This document shows positions 11,811 to 23,869 of a stretch of 64,000 bases of DNA, one piece after another (position 1 is the stretch's first letter; each line of letters begins with the position of its first letter). Source of the DNA: Calycina herbarum (Eukaryota; Ascomycota; Leotiomycetes; Helotiales; Pezizellaceae); NCBI GenBank assembly GCA_001414485.1, contig LLEY01000005.1, forward strand, positions 737,282 through 801,281. Direction: 5' to 3'. Position numbers and translations under genes: made by a program. The notes under the pieces were generated by a model. It ran no database searches, was not told the origin of the DNA, and was given only the letters and a program-made list of their open reading frames with translations.

Positions 11811-13740
11811 ATGTCTTCAATTAATATTGACGAAAAGGATCAGAGAATGACCCCAACAGACCAGTCGCAAGAGACTTTGGACGATCCAAATCTCAAGATG
11901 AGCGATAATGTTCCACCAGTTGTGGTGAAAGAGTCGGAAACTCAAGCTGAACCGGAGGCTTCGAGAACGAAACTTCAGACTGTTATTATTATGCTTTCGC
12001 TTTGCTCTTCGGTTTTTCTTGCTGCGCTGGATATGACGATTGTTGCTACTGCTGTGCCGACCATCTCTGCTCATGTAAGGCATTTCATTGTAGCACCCTA
12101 GAATTATGGAATGAGAAACAAACTGACTTGATCCTAGTTCAACTCGAATGCGGGCTACACATGGATAGGCTCTGCCTACCTGTTAGCGAATGCTGCAAGT
12201 ACGCCATCATGGGGAAAAATTAGCGACATATGGGGGAGAAAACCGATTCTACTTATTGCGGGGTTGATCTTCCTCGTTGGAAGTCTGTTGTGTGCAGTCA
12301 GTGTTAGTATCGGAATGTTGATCGCTGCGAGAGCAATTCAAGGAGTTGGTGGAGGAGGGTTGATTGTCTTGGTTAATATCACACTCAGTGATCTTTTCAG
12401 TATGAGAAATCGTGGAAAGTACTTTGCGATGGTTGCCATGGTATGGGCTATTGCTTCGGCTGTAGGACCAGTTTTAGGGGGAGTGTTCACGTAAGTTGAT
12501 TTCTAACCTTTTCTTTGGGTGGTTTGCTGACCTTATCAATAGTGAGAAAGCTTCTTGGAGGTGGTGCTTCTACATTAACTGTAAGTCTATCTATTTATCA
12601 ACTCAACACAACCAGCTAACAAAATTAGTACCCATCACTTCAGTGGTCATAATGTGTCTCTTCTTTTTCCTCCATTTAGACAATCCAAAAACTCCAGTTT
12701 GGGCAGGTCTCAAAGCAGTCGATTGGGCTGGAAGTCTCGCCATCATTGGTGGTACACTCATGCTCCTCCTCGGTCTCGAATTCGGGGGTATCACATATCC
12801 TTGGAAGTCAGTGACAGTAATCTGTCTCATCGTCTTCGGAATTGTCCTAGCAGGACTCTTTATACTCAACGAGTGGAAGTTTGCACGATACCCAGTTATG
12901 CCTCTTCGTTTATTTCGCAACCCCTCTGCAATCGCTGCCCTCGGTGTTTGTTTCTGTCACGGCTTCGTTTTCATCGCCTCAACCTACTATCTCCCGCTAT
13001 ACTTCCAAGCTGTCTTGGGGGCGACACCTCTGCTATCTGGAGTATATATCCTAGCACTTTGCCTCTCCCTTTCAATTGTTTCCGGCGGCACTGGTGTCTT
13101 CATAAAAAAAACCGGCAAATACCTACCACCAATCTGGTTCGGAATGTTCTTCATGACCTTGGGAGTCGGTCTATTCATCATGCTCCCAGGCACGAAAAAT
13201 TGGGCAAAAATAATAGTCTTCCAAATCATCATCGGCATCGGCGTCGGACCAAACTTCCAATCTCCTCTCATCGCCCTCCAAAACTTCGTAGCACCACAAG
13301 ACATCGCAACTGCAACCTCAACATTCGGTTTCATCCGCAACCTCTCAACTTCCATCTCCGTCGTCATCGGTGGAGTCGTTTTCCAAAATGAGATGCAGAA
13401 TAAATATCCTTCCCTCGCTTCCCTAGGTGATAAAACGGCTACTGCACTTTCTGGTTCGAGTGCTGGTGCTAGTATAGGTCTTGTGAACCAGTTACCGGAA
13501 GCGCAGAAGGTTATTGCGAGGGCGGCGTTTAATGAGAGTTTGCAGACGATGTGGATTATGTATACGGCGTTTGCGGGGTTAGGGTTGATTATTAGTTTGT
13601 TTATTGGTCATAGGAATCTGAGTAAGGAGCACAAGGTTACGAAGACTGGGTTAGCGGAGGAGGAGGTTAAGAGGAAGGATTTGCAGGAGAAGAAGAGGCT
13701 GTCTAAGTTAGAGAAGGGGAGTCCTAATGTGGAGGTTTGA
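11811..13740 (+). CDS. MFS efflux transporter, DHA2 (14-TM) family
   Basis: Proton-driven exporter of drugs or secondary metabolites at the plasma membrane. There are four exons, 11811-12074, 12138-12490, 12543-12580 (only 38 bp) and 12629-13740, with introns of 63, 52 and 48 bp; all phases agree and give 588 aa. The N-terminal ~65 residues are hydrophilic and acidic. Then come the first membrane span, motif A (SDIWGRKP), motif B (RAIQGVGGGG), antiporter motif C (AVGPVLGGVF) and the DHA2 hallmark SWRWCFYINLP, which is rebuilt only when the 38-bp exon is spliced. Many hydrophobic spans follow and a Lys/Glu-rich cytosolic tail closes the protein. No biosynthetic gene lies next to it, so a cluster role is not supported. 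The substrate is unknown. Confidence 0.93.
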
Positions 13741-14513
13741 TGGGGTGTGAGCGTTGCATGGAGCTCAGGTATTTACCCACATTAGCGTTGCATATTTTTT
13801 TTTTTTAGCATTTAATTTTTTCGTCCTGATGTGATGCTGGCTCGCGTGAACGATTTTAACTGAAACTTAAAAAAATCGAGTAAGGCTAAGCTGGCAGTTG
13901 ACATTCAATGCAAATAGCTCAAAGCAGTCAGAATAAAACTATTATCTACTCCATAGCCTCATAAATCAGCGCGCCCCCCGCATCTACTCATAATTTCCCT
14001 TCATTTTTACAATTGATCTACTGTTCATTTATGTCACTTTTTAATAGGACGATGTTTTACCCACACGTCGATCTCTGGAAGTAGTCGCAAACTTATGAAA
14101 AACTCTAGAAATGCTCATCTCATTCTAATATAATAGGAAATCTTGATATAGTTTTGTTGGTTATCTGTTGTACTCTTTTAAGCGTGGGCGAGACCTCGAT
14201 CGAGATCACATTCGTGTGGCGGCTCTGCGCCACACCTCTCAATTTGGCCCCCAAAACATTGTGAGGGGTCGACCAAAATCCTAAATCATCTTTTATTTTG
14301 TTTAGTTTTCTTTTGCGGTAGTGTGCAAGCAGGCGTTTGATTTTGTTCTTGGTAGGTGTCTTCTACACATCTTCCTCTTATCAGACAATATTGAATGACA
14401 CAGTTTACATCCCATTCCCAAGGCTGCCTGCAATTGGGAGAAATTTGATGACTGGGCCTATTTTACCTTCTACCACCCATTACTGGTTCAAGACGCTCCA
14501 AAAAAGGACATGA
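13741..14513. other. intergenic region
   Basis: Holds the 3' UTR of the efflux pump, with a T-run at about 13795-13806, and the promoter of the NACHT-kinase gene. A short palindrome-like TCGATCGA sits near 14190. No gene was seen. Confidence 0.5.
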
Positions 14514-17500
14514 ATGGCAGACCCTTTGAGTATCGCGGCAAGCATCATTGCAATCTTGCAGCTCACTACGACCGTGACAGGCTACCTCAAAGATGCCCAG
14601 GGTGGTTCCGACGAACGGCTTCGACTCCGCGATGAGATCCGCAATACAGTTTGCGTCCTGGAGATGCTCAAAGATCGCGCCGAGGAAACTGAACTCCAAG
14701 ATAGATGGGCGCAATCGATGAGATCTCTGGACTCCCCGAATGGACCTTTGGCACAGTTCTCGAAAACTTTGGAATTATTGGTTGCAAAATTGGCCCCCAA
14801 AGAACGTCAGGCAAATTGTTCAAACCTTGAAATGGCCGTTGGATAAATCCGAGTTTACTTCAATTTTGAATAGCCTTGAGAGACAGAAGAGTTTGTTCAA
14901 CTTGGCGCTTCAGTGTGATCATATGTAAGTCACTTGGGTATGATAGTGTTCTTTATTTCTTCTAATTCGATACAGACAATTGTCTCAAGAGATCAATGCC
15001 AATGTTAAGACAATCAGTGAACGCGTCGAACAACTGCAAATCGATCATGAAATGCAAAGAAACGATGAAACTCTCCAAGAAGTTGTCTCCTGGCTCTCTC
15101 CATTAGATTCCCTTGCCAAACACTTGGATGTTCGAGTTCAGCGACACAATGGGACCGGACAGTGGTTTTTGCACTCCGACACATTTCGAGAGTGGCTATC
15201 TGGAGAAACCCAAACTATATTGTGTCAGGGAATTCGTACGTAACGTCACTTGATTTATATTGAAGTGTGACTGATTGTGACAATAGCTGGGGCCGGCAAG
15301 ACAGTAATTGCGTCGGCAGTCAACGACCACCTAGAAGAGCTTCCACGAACTAAGAATATAGCAGCAGTTTATATTTACTGCGAATACAAGCAAGTCGCTG
15401 AACAAACTATTAGTAACCTTCTGGGAAGCATTCTAGGACAACTAATCCAGCAAGGAAAAGTTGACCTGGAAAGTTTTCGCTCGAATTACCATCAGTCCAA
15501 AAATCACAGAACACAGCTTAGCCCAGCGGAATTGTCGAAGATTATCAATGCTGCAGCAAACAGGCTTTCGAGATTATATATCGTCATAGATGCATTGGAC
15601 GAATGTGACGATGCGACACGACTGAAACTGGTCTCTGAGATTAGAAGGCTCCCATCGCATACACATACCCTTGTCACATCTAGGTTCTCCCCGGATACTG
15701 AAAACCTACTGGATGATAGCACAAAGCTCGAAATCCGAGCTCAAGATATTGATCTCCAAAGTTATATAAAAGATCGAGCGATTGAAGAACCACGGCTTGG
15801 AAAGCATGTACAGAAAGACCCATCTTTGCTGTCCGATATCACAGAAGCGATCATTGAAAACGCTCAAGGAATGTGAGTTTGAGTCCCCACTCACTCATGG
15901 AATATGTCGCTCTGGGTGCTAACCAGCTGATATAGGTTTCTTCTTGCTCGCTTTCATTTCGAGTCTTTATCGACAAAGCAGAACCGCAAGGCTATCCGGA
16001 TGGCTCTCACTCGCCTTCCTAAGGAGCTTGATGAGACTTACAAAGAAGCTATCCAAAGAATAGATAGCCAGAATGATGATGATGCGTTATTAGCTCGTCG
16101 GATTCTTTCTTGGATCTCATTCGCAGAACGCGCGATGACAGCCTCTGAGCTGAGGCATGCACTCGCTGTAGGTGATCTCGAACCCGACGAGACTAGTTTG
16201 GACGAAGAGGCTTTAATCGATGAAGACCTTCTCGTGACTGTATGCGCGGGTATTGTTATCATTGATAAAGAGAGTCAAATTATACGGTTGATTCATTATT
16301 CTACCCAGGAATACTTTGACAGAAACCGCAATACACTATTTCCGAACGCCAGAACAATCATTGCCAACGATTGCTTTCGATACCTGTCGCTGGACCCCTT
16401 TTCCGAAGGAAGCGTCTCAACCGACCGGGAAATGCTAAAACGGCTTAGAGACTACCCTTTTGTTCTCTATGCTTCTTCATATTGGGGCAGTCATGCTCTT
16501 CATGCACCAGAGAGTAACTGTGACGAAGAAATTAACCGCTTTTTTGATAATGCAAGCCACGTTCAGGCGACAATTCAAGCTGGAAACATTCCCGGACACC
16601 GTTACTTCGATTGGAGCCAACGTCACCCACAAGATGTACCCGCAATGGTATATGCTGCTTCATTTGGCCTATCCATTACTGTCAGCCATTTCATAGTGAG
16701 GGGAGATGATATCGAAGGGAGAGGAAGCGATTGGCAAACAGCACTCATGGTAGCAGCCAAAAATGGCCATGAGGACACAGTCACGAGGTTGTTGAATGAA
16801 AACGCCAACCAGAACGCCAAAGGTATTGACGGAGAAACCTCTTTAACTTTAGCAGCAAACAATGGACACGAGTCGATTGTCTCCAAATTGATTACTGCAG
16901 GATCAGATATCACGCTATACGCTGCTGATGGTTGGACACCACTTATGGCCGCGTCCTCCAATGGTCATGAAAAGGTCGTAGAAATATTATTAGCCGCAGG
17001 CGTCGAAGTTGATAGAGCGTCTGATGATGGAAGCACAGCTCTGATTTGGGCTACAAAGGGTGGTTATGCCGCTGTGGTGAGCACACTTCTTGCTGCTGGA
17101 GCCAACGTAGCACTAAAGAACTCCACTGGTCGTAACGCTGCAACCATAGCGAGAATCAAAGGAAACGAAGAAGTGGTAAATATTTTGGCCGCATGGAACA
17201 AGCCAATTACAGAAGAAACTCCCAACCTTATTCCCACAATCCAGCGAGACGAAATACTCCATCCTCCAGGTGAAAACGACCCGGTTGAAGATCCGGAAGA
17301 ACTAGAAGAAAAGGGCGTCGATGCTGCAATCGATTTTGCGATTGATACCTCGTCAAGACACTATCAATCCAGTTTCCGACAACAATACCATCTACTCGAT
17401 AAGCTTGGTAAAGGCCACGAGGCGACAATCTACCTTTGCAGAGATAAAGCAAGGGGGTTCCGATATGGGGCAAAGGTATACCAAAAGCCTGCAAAGTGGA

Positions 17501-18391
17501 CCCGTCGAAATCTTGCGCAGCGCGATTCGATTTTACAAGAGATCAAGGGCCTTAGCACTCTTCAACATCCAAATATCTTGAATTTAATAGACGTCATGAA
17601 TGAGGATGAGAGGACATATGTTGTTCTAGAACTCGCAGCTGAAGGGGAACTCTTTAATTGGATCGTCTCTAAAGAGAAGGCAACAGAACCCCAGGCAAGA
17701 GCGATAAGTTCTCAAATAATGAGTGCTATCCAATATATAGTAAGTCTACCATTTTTCCTTCTCGCACTTGGTTGCTGATCTGGACCTATCTTAGCACGAC
17801 CTATGGATTGTGCATCGTGATATTAAACCCGAAAATATCCCCATATCTACCATTATAGATGAAATGCCCGTTATCAAGCTCGCCGACTTTGGTCTTTCTG
17901 TCATGGTTGACGCCGTGAACGGTAACAGGTCTCTGAATCTTCTGTAAGCCTGAACATCCTTTGAATGTCTTCGTGCTAACGCTGAAAAAAATTCTAGATG
18001 CGGGACTCCGTCTTGTAAGTCGACGAAATTTTGATTTCCAGAGCTGCACTAATTCTTTCTAGATGTTGCACCAGAAGTTCTAGATACTGCAGAAACTCGA
18101 CGATATGGCCTTCCCGTAGATATCTGGTCCACTGGTGTAGTTCTATATATTTTGCTGTGTGGATTCCCGCCATTCAGTGATGAACTTTGTACTGCTGAAA
18201 GTCCATATACTCTCACCCAACAAATCCAACAAGGGAGGTTTGGTTATCCTTCACCTTATTGGGATAGTGTCGGAGATCCGGCATTAGATTTAATTGACAG
18301 GATGTTATTAGTGGATGTTGAGAAGAGATATACAGTCAAAGATTGTTTGCGTCATCCGTGGATGGGGCTTAATCTTGGTCTAGGGACCTAG
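14514..18391 (+). CDS. NLR-like receptor: HeLo-like/NACHT/ankyrin/Chk2-type kinase
   Basis: STAND-class immune-receptor-like protein ending in a complete protein kinase. Seven exons are inferred: 14514-14924, 14976-15235, 15287-15872, 15936-17739, 17795-17943, 17998-18014 (17 bp) and 18063-18391. The N-terminus (MADPLSIAASIIAILQLTT) is the fungal HeLo-like domain. The NACHT P-loop GAGKT (about residue 225-229) forms across a splice, and the Walker-B segment is IVIDALDECDD (about 320-331). Ankyrin repeats span about 680-840. The kinase (about 903-1175) keeps the Gly-loop LGKGHEAT, Lys932, HRD (about 1027), DFG (about 1051), CGTPSYVAPE and YPSPYWDSVGDPALDLID, a Chk2/Rad53 signature; no FHA domain is present. 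The first exon has one extra base in the C run 14794-14798: frame 0 stops soon after, while the +1 frame continues the family sequence. Allowing for it gives 1184 aa. The gene may be active, mis-assembled or a recent pseudogene. Confidence 0.85.
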
Positions 18392-18952
18392 GGATTGCTA
18401 GATTACGAATGATCGGCGCTCAGGTACGTGGTATTGTCCTTCTCACATCTTGTATATAAATAAACATGTATGCTCTTTTATTCCAAGGGAGATGAGTAAT
18501 GCTGTCTATTTTTACACAGAGAAGTCGGGCTTCGGCTCACAGTATTGTCAGCACTTGTTCTTTTGTTCAAGAACGGACTTTGAATTTCTCAGTCCACGTC
18601 ATTTGGATATAAGGAGCAATTTTCCCGAATCTTCTAATATTGTTACAGTATCTAAATCTAATCACTCTCGCTTAAAACACCCAGTTGCCTTCTCGCGTAT
18701 CTTGATATAAATCTCATCACACATTTTAAGCATCCAATATTATCATAATTTGCCTGTTTCAAATGGTATACTGCCATTCACTTCATCCCAAGAATAGTGA
18801 CATTTCATAATAACTATATCTATACATCTCTTCACCGAACATTTTTCTGTAGCTCGTGCCGTTGAAAGGTACATATCCGGAGCCGACTTCTCGATCGGAG
18901 ATAGCGATGAACCTATCAAGTTTTGGTGTTAGTTCTTACAAGCAGCTTTAAT
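18392..18952. other. intergenic region between convergent genes
   Basis: AT-rich spacer between the 3' end of the NACHT-kinase gene and the convergent small membrane-protein gene. A possible extra 3' exon of the latter may fall at about 18700-18915. An open frame at 18450-18710 has no recognisable content. Confidence 0.4.
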
Positions 18953-19180
18953 TCACGAGCGAGAAGTCTTCTTACCATTGTTTCTTCGATAGCGACGACA
19001 TCGAGCGAGCCGAAAAGTAGCCCATGCTAGCAGCGTGCTGAGTAGTGCTAGTAAGACCGTGAGAACACCAATTATGATGTTCACTTTCGTCTCAGTGGAC
19101 ATACCACGAGAAGTACTCTCGGCAATGGAAGCTGAAGTTGGAGGAGGTGGTGGTGGTGGTGGTTGAAGAGAACCGCTCAT
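18953..19180 (-). CDS. small proline-rich single-pass membrane protein
   Basis: Not a family I can name. The 75-residue frame begins with a polyproline stretch (residues 7-14) and a Ser/Thr-rich linker. It then has one strong hydrophobic span (about residues 32-55, VNIIIGVLTVLLALLSTLLA), followed directly by a basic cluster (RLARCRRYRR). By the positive-inside rule, this suggests a single span with the basic end in the cytosol. A good 5' splice site (GTAAG) lies just before the stop at about 18973, with an acceptor about 60 bases on, so the true C-terminus may be longer and different. The gene is convergent with the NACHT-kinase gene. A functional link is possible but has no direct evidence. 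Confidence 0.55.
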   Translation of the reverse strand: MSGSLQPPPPPPPPTSASIAESTSRGMSTETKVNIIIGVLTVLLALLSTLLAWATFRLARCRRYRRNNGKKTSRS

Positions 19181-20938
19181 GGTGGAGTTCGGAAAGGTGG
19201 TGTCGAATAGGGAAGACTTTGTTGGGTGGCAGAGGCGATGGAAGGTTGACCCATGAGAGAAAAAGGGGTCGTTTGAGTATAAAAGGTGACTTTGTAGGAC
19301 CTGAGTAGCTCGTTAGCTTGGTAAGGCCGAGAGCGTCGAAAAATGAGTTTCGGTGCTTGCGTTGTACTTGCTGTAATTGCAACGTAATCTCTCTTGGGAT
19401 TTTGTTTTCTCGCTTCTCTTTTTTGTATTGAAAATTTAAGGCTGAGGATTTCTGACTTCTGAGTTGAGATACTTTCCTGAGTGGAAAGGGCGGACTTTAT
19501 ATATATTCTCTGTATGCGGAACTTGGGAGAAAAGTATAAAATCCGAATCCCGGAGCCTCGCTGTTAGAGATTTGTCAATATGTACTCGGTAAGCGCACTT
19601 TTCAATTGAGGACGACGGTCTAATCAGTCAATGGGTGACGACTCCTCGATGAGTAATTTTGAGGCTGAATGTATCGCGTCTCTCCGAGCTTTGGAATCAC
19701 TTTGTACGAAGGTAACGTAACGGGAAGTAATGACAACCGCATAATACGTTACGAACTTCACCGTTAGCCCGCATGCTTGCGGCCCAACGAGAGGTTTGCT
19801 TAGTGTTACCTGAGAGTTGTGGCTTATGACACGGAAAATCTCTTTACCCCGCCTCTCAAGTGATTGGATGCGAGTTCTATTTTAGAAAACAACTTGCATG
19901 CTTCTTGGCTTTCCACGAGACCCTGGCATACCTATCACAAAGAGGAGATAATCATGAGAATGAGACTTTGAAAAATTGAGTTCCATAAAATTGGACTTGT
20001 CTGCTTTGTTCTTAGGGAAAGGGAGTCCATAATCCCCCTTTCTGTGAAACGGGCCCGACATTGGTCTAGGAGAATCCGAGTTTAGTAAGCCCCTTCGGCC
20101 CTAGCACAGGTCAAGGTATTCATTGGTGTCTCGTTGGCCGGTAGTGATCTGGATAAGTCAGCTTCAATTAAAAGTCGGTCTGGACTTTAAAGATGGTTTC
20201 AAATATCTCTTAAATCCGCCGCTTTTCACACCGACAAATTATACGTAGCTTCCACGCATCAATAGCTTGAATTTCTAACTTTTACTTCCTTAAATAGCAA
20301 AACTTCATTTTCATATGGCTTACACCTGTGGGAGTTTGAAGCGAAAATTATTTTTGTTTTTCCAGTGACAAGGTCTCGATGAAACCCCAACCACCTCTTT
20401 TTTGGGCACAATACATCTTCCAAGGGCGAACAAGTTGGCGCCATTCTCCGTACACTGCTTTCCTTACTCCCTCTTGAAGAATCCCGAAATGGACCTGGCT
20501 CTATTGAATTCAACGCATCGCTTCATTTCTTATCTAGCTTGCTTGAAACAATTCGGATAGTTCTATACTTCGAGTACTTTTGCGCTTACAGGCATCCGAC
20601 GATACCTGGTATTCTGCTGTCGAGCACCTTATCGCAATCATGCAGAATGACCCCACCTTTAAATCGGAATGGTGAACTGCGATGGCAATCATGTTTGTTG
20701 GCAGATCTGTCAAATTCAAGCTTGGGATGAAAATTGGGAATTATATCCCACTCTTAAGGAATAAGTGTCGCCTGTAATGATAGTTCGGTTAAGTTACAGC
20801 CTACAGGTGGGTCTTTGGTAGGAGTTTCTTTTATCAAAGTCAGCCTCTTCAATATAAGTCTTCCATCTTCCTATTTCTAACGGAGCTTCTACAAAAGCTC
20901 GAGTTCATCAGCAATCAACCTGGTTTACCATCAACACA
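19181..20938. other. intergenic region, no supported gene
   Basis: About 1.75 kb between a minus-strand and a plus-strand gene, so it holds two divergent promoters. Frames at 19092-19382 and 20259-20730 lack domains. No RNA gene or repeat was recognised. Confidence 0.45.
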
Positions 20939-22748
20939 ATGGCCGAGAAGAGTTCCCCTGTAACTGCCCTGAACGCTACAGACAGTGGTTATGAACTACC
21001 AACTGGGACAGGAAGCATCAACCATGGCTTCATGGAAGAAGACAAAGTTGTGGGATATCGAATCACACAAAAAATTGACGTGCGACTGGTCCCAATGCTT
21101 TGTGCTCTTTACCTTACGGCGTATCTCGACCGGACCAATATTGGGAATGCAAAGCTCTTGAATTTGGATACCGAACTGAAGATGCCGTCAAATGGATACA
21201 ACACCGCCGTTTGGGTCTTCTACCTCACATTCGTCCTGATGGAAGTTCCATCGAATATGCTTATGACACATTCTAAAATTCCACCCAACTGGGTAAGTAA
21301 CCCTTCTCTTTGTTCCAGTTTACGAACTCCTACTCTTCGTGGTCGGGAGATAATGTTTTTCTTAGTCACTGCTTTCGGCTCCTGAGTCAAATGAGAAAAA
21401 GGTATACTAATTTGTTGCAGTGGTTAGGGGTCTCGATGTCAATTTTGGGAATTGTGACTATGTGTCAAGGTTTTGTGAGTACCCAACTTCTCTGAGTAAA
21501 ATGTCTCCTTTGGGGTCAATACTAGAGCTGAGACATTTTTCATTCTCAAAACTTCCATCCGGGCCTTACAGCCTTCTACTCCTTCTATTCTTTAAAAATT
21601 CCCAAAGTAGTATACTGACTCTGTTATCCTGTAGGTCACTACACCTAGTCAACTTTACGCTGGTCAGTCGATTATGGGTATTTTCGAAGGAAGTCTAGGC
21701 CCAGCGGCTGCTCTTACGATGGGATCTTACTACCGAAGGCATCAGTTTCCGATTCGTTATGCCTGTTTTACTACATGCGCTTTGAGAGGAGGTTCTTTCA
21801 GCAGTGTAAGTCTTTATTGCGTTCTAAATGAACTAGATTTGACTGATATACATTGTTCCTCGCTTATGCAATAAGCTTCATGAAAGGTGCTCATGGGATC
21901 AGTTCTTGGAGACGGATATTCATATTGGAAGGCTTATTCAATATTTTCGTCGCACTCTTCGCAATCGTAGTGCTCCCTCGCCTCCCCGCCGAATCTACCT
22001 TACTCACTCCGAACGAGAAAGAAGTTCTCCTCCGTCGATTGGAAGTTGAGCGAGGTGATGAGGCAGAAAGCTTCAGAGGTCAGCCATGGCTAAAGTTCCT
22101 CTTTGATTGGCAAACATGGCTCAATATTGTTATTTATTTTGGTGTGGACATGGGTGCTGCTGCGATCCCCCAATTCTCCCCGACAATTCTCAGTCAACTT
22201 GGTTGGCAAGCAAATGAAGCCAATCTACCAATGTCCCAATTTGGCTTGTTGGTGCAGTGATCGCACTATCTGCAATTCTCATTGCTGGAAAATGGGGTAT
22301 TCGTTTCCCATTGATTCTTGCTGGGACATTACTCTGTACGATCGGCTGGTCAATTCAATTAGCACAGGTTAATCCACCAGGAGTGAGATACTTTGCTCTC
22401 TGTTTGATCGCAACTGGAGCTTTTGTGCAACTGCCATTACTGGTTGCTTGGATTTCTGCAAACACAGTTGGGCGGCCCAAGAAAGCTGTTATCCACGCAC
22501 TTCAGATCGGGTTTGGAAACTCGGCAAATTTTGTTTCTGCGAATGTTTTCATTAAGGGGGAGGCACCAAAATATAAGACTGGGTTCAAAGCGGGCCTTGT
22601 TATAACGATTATTGCACTTTTGGCAGCATGTGTGATGGAATTCTTATCAATAAAGAAGAACAAAGCTGCCGACGAGAGGGAGGCAAGAGGGGAGGAGGAG
22701 ACGAAAATTATTGGAATTGATGGCACACGATTTAGATACACCCTGTGA
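20939..22748 (+). pseudogene. ACS-family MFS permease (Dal5/Tna1-like), probably disrupted
   Basis: Anion:cation symporter family, which imports organic anions such as allantoate, nicotinate or other carboxylates. The first exon (20939-21292) has the family start IDVRLVPMLCALYLTAYLDR, NIGNAK and FVLMEVPSN. Two further exons (21421-21474, 21635-21805) continue it through GQSIMGIFEGSLGPAAALTM. After the third exon the conserved LAYAISFMKG begins at about 21859, but no AG acceptor lies in the right place or phase. Near 22236-22243 the frame must shift by one base to reach IWLVGAVIALSAILI. The rest runs to 22748 with typical 12-TM content. Two independent lesions suggest a recent pseudogene; single-base assembly errors could explain the frameshift but not easily the missing acceptor. 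The promoter and most of the coding sequence are well preserved. Confidence 0.6.
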
Positions 22749-23869
22749 GTAAATCGTTGAGTTGACAACAGTGGTCCAATAATTTTCCCTGTTTCTTATA
22801 ATGCATCCTAATGACTTTTTACTTTCAACGTGGGAGGAACAAGGTCAAGGGGAAGGAGCGACCTCGAGTTCCTCCCTAGCTCGAGACCCTCTGGTGGTGA
22901 GGTGCCAAGGTCGAGAATCAAAGTGTTATGAGGGAAGGAGCGATAACGACCTCGACTTGACCTGGGCTCGCCAGGAACCATTCTAATATAATCGGGTTGC
23001 TCTGTGGCCTGTACGAGTAAACAAGCAAGATGCAAGAAATCGAGACACATCACGTGATAACCCCATTCCAAGATTCTGCTTACTAGGACCAGACCAGAGC
23101 AGAAAATTATATCAATGAACAGCCAAGATTTCGTGAACGAACAAGAGAGGAAACCCGAGCCCGTTTTTCCAACCTAGGCTTGATCGATGGAGTTTGAGTT
23201 TGGTCACGTGCCGACTCCCACTTCGTTCTTGTCGCGCGGCGAGGAGCTGTGAGACGATATCTTTTTGTTGGAAGCAGTACCACGAGAATGGACCAGCTTG
23301 TGGTTCAATGGTTTCTAGAGTGTGCATACCCTGTTCTCACATCCTCCGATCACTTCTTAGCATCAGATCTCTCCAAATTCGTGCTTTTCTAGAACAATTT
23401 GGGTAACTCCTTGTTATAATATAATCACAGCGTCATTCGGAGCGTTCAAGTTCAGATTACAGGTACCGCTAAGCCACGTTTTTTGAGACGAAAAGTTGAA
23501 GCACTCTGAGTTTAGGCTTAACCTTATTTTGATCCAGCATCCCAAATCCCGCAGACCAGAAGAACTTTAAATCTGGAGGTGTCAACCATTTTCTACCCAA
23601 AATGACCAACATCGATTCATTAAACGCCAAGTTCCAAGCGTTGGCAAGTCTGAACTATTTCTGAAACTGCGATCTCGAAGTTTACTGATGGGATTCTATG
23701 AAGGCTACTCCCCCGCTGGTCTACTTGATTGCACCGATATGCTTGCCCGAGGGGGAAGTAATTTCTTAGGACTTGGGATATAATAAAGAAAGCGAAGCCA
23801 CCTCGCAGCCAACTGTCAAACAAAACACCTCGAGATTATCTCTTTAATACCGGCCCCTACAAAATCATA
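22749..23869. other. intergenic region, no supported gene
   Basis: About 1.1 kb without a gene. The part 22810-23060 is GC-richer, with several CTCGA/TCGAG words and a CACGTG, and could be an old LTR, but no partner copy is visible in this window. The last ~50 bases are the 5' leader of the LysM gene. Confidence 0.4.

Noticed and set aside
12654..13391. 245-codon plus-strand frame
   Set aside because: Out-of-frame overlap of the DHA2 transporter; product is His/Arg/Ser-rich without membrane spans.
22810..23060. Possible old LTR with CTCGAG-rich words
   Set aside because: No second copy in the window and no TG...CA ends with matching duplication.
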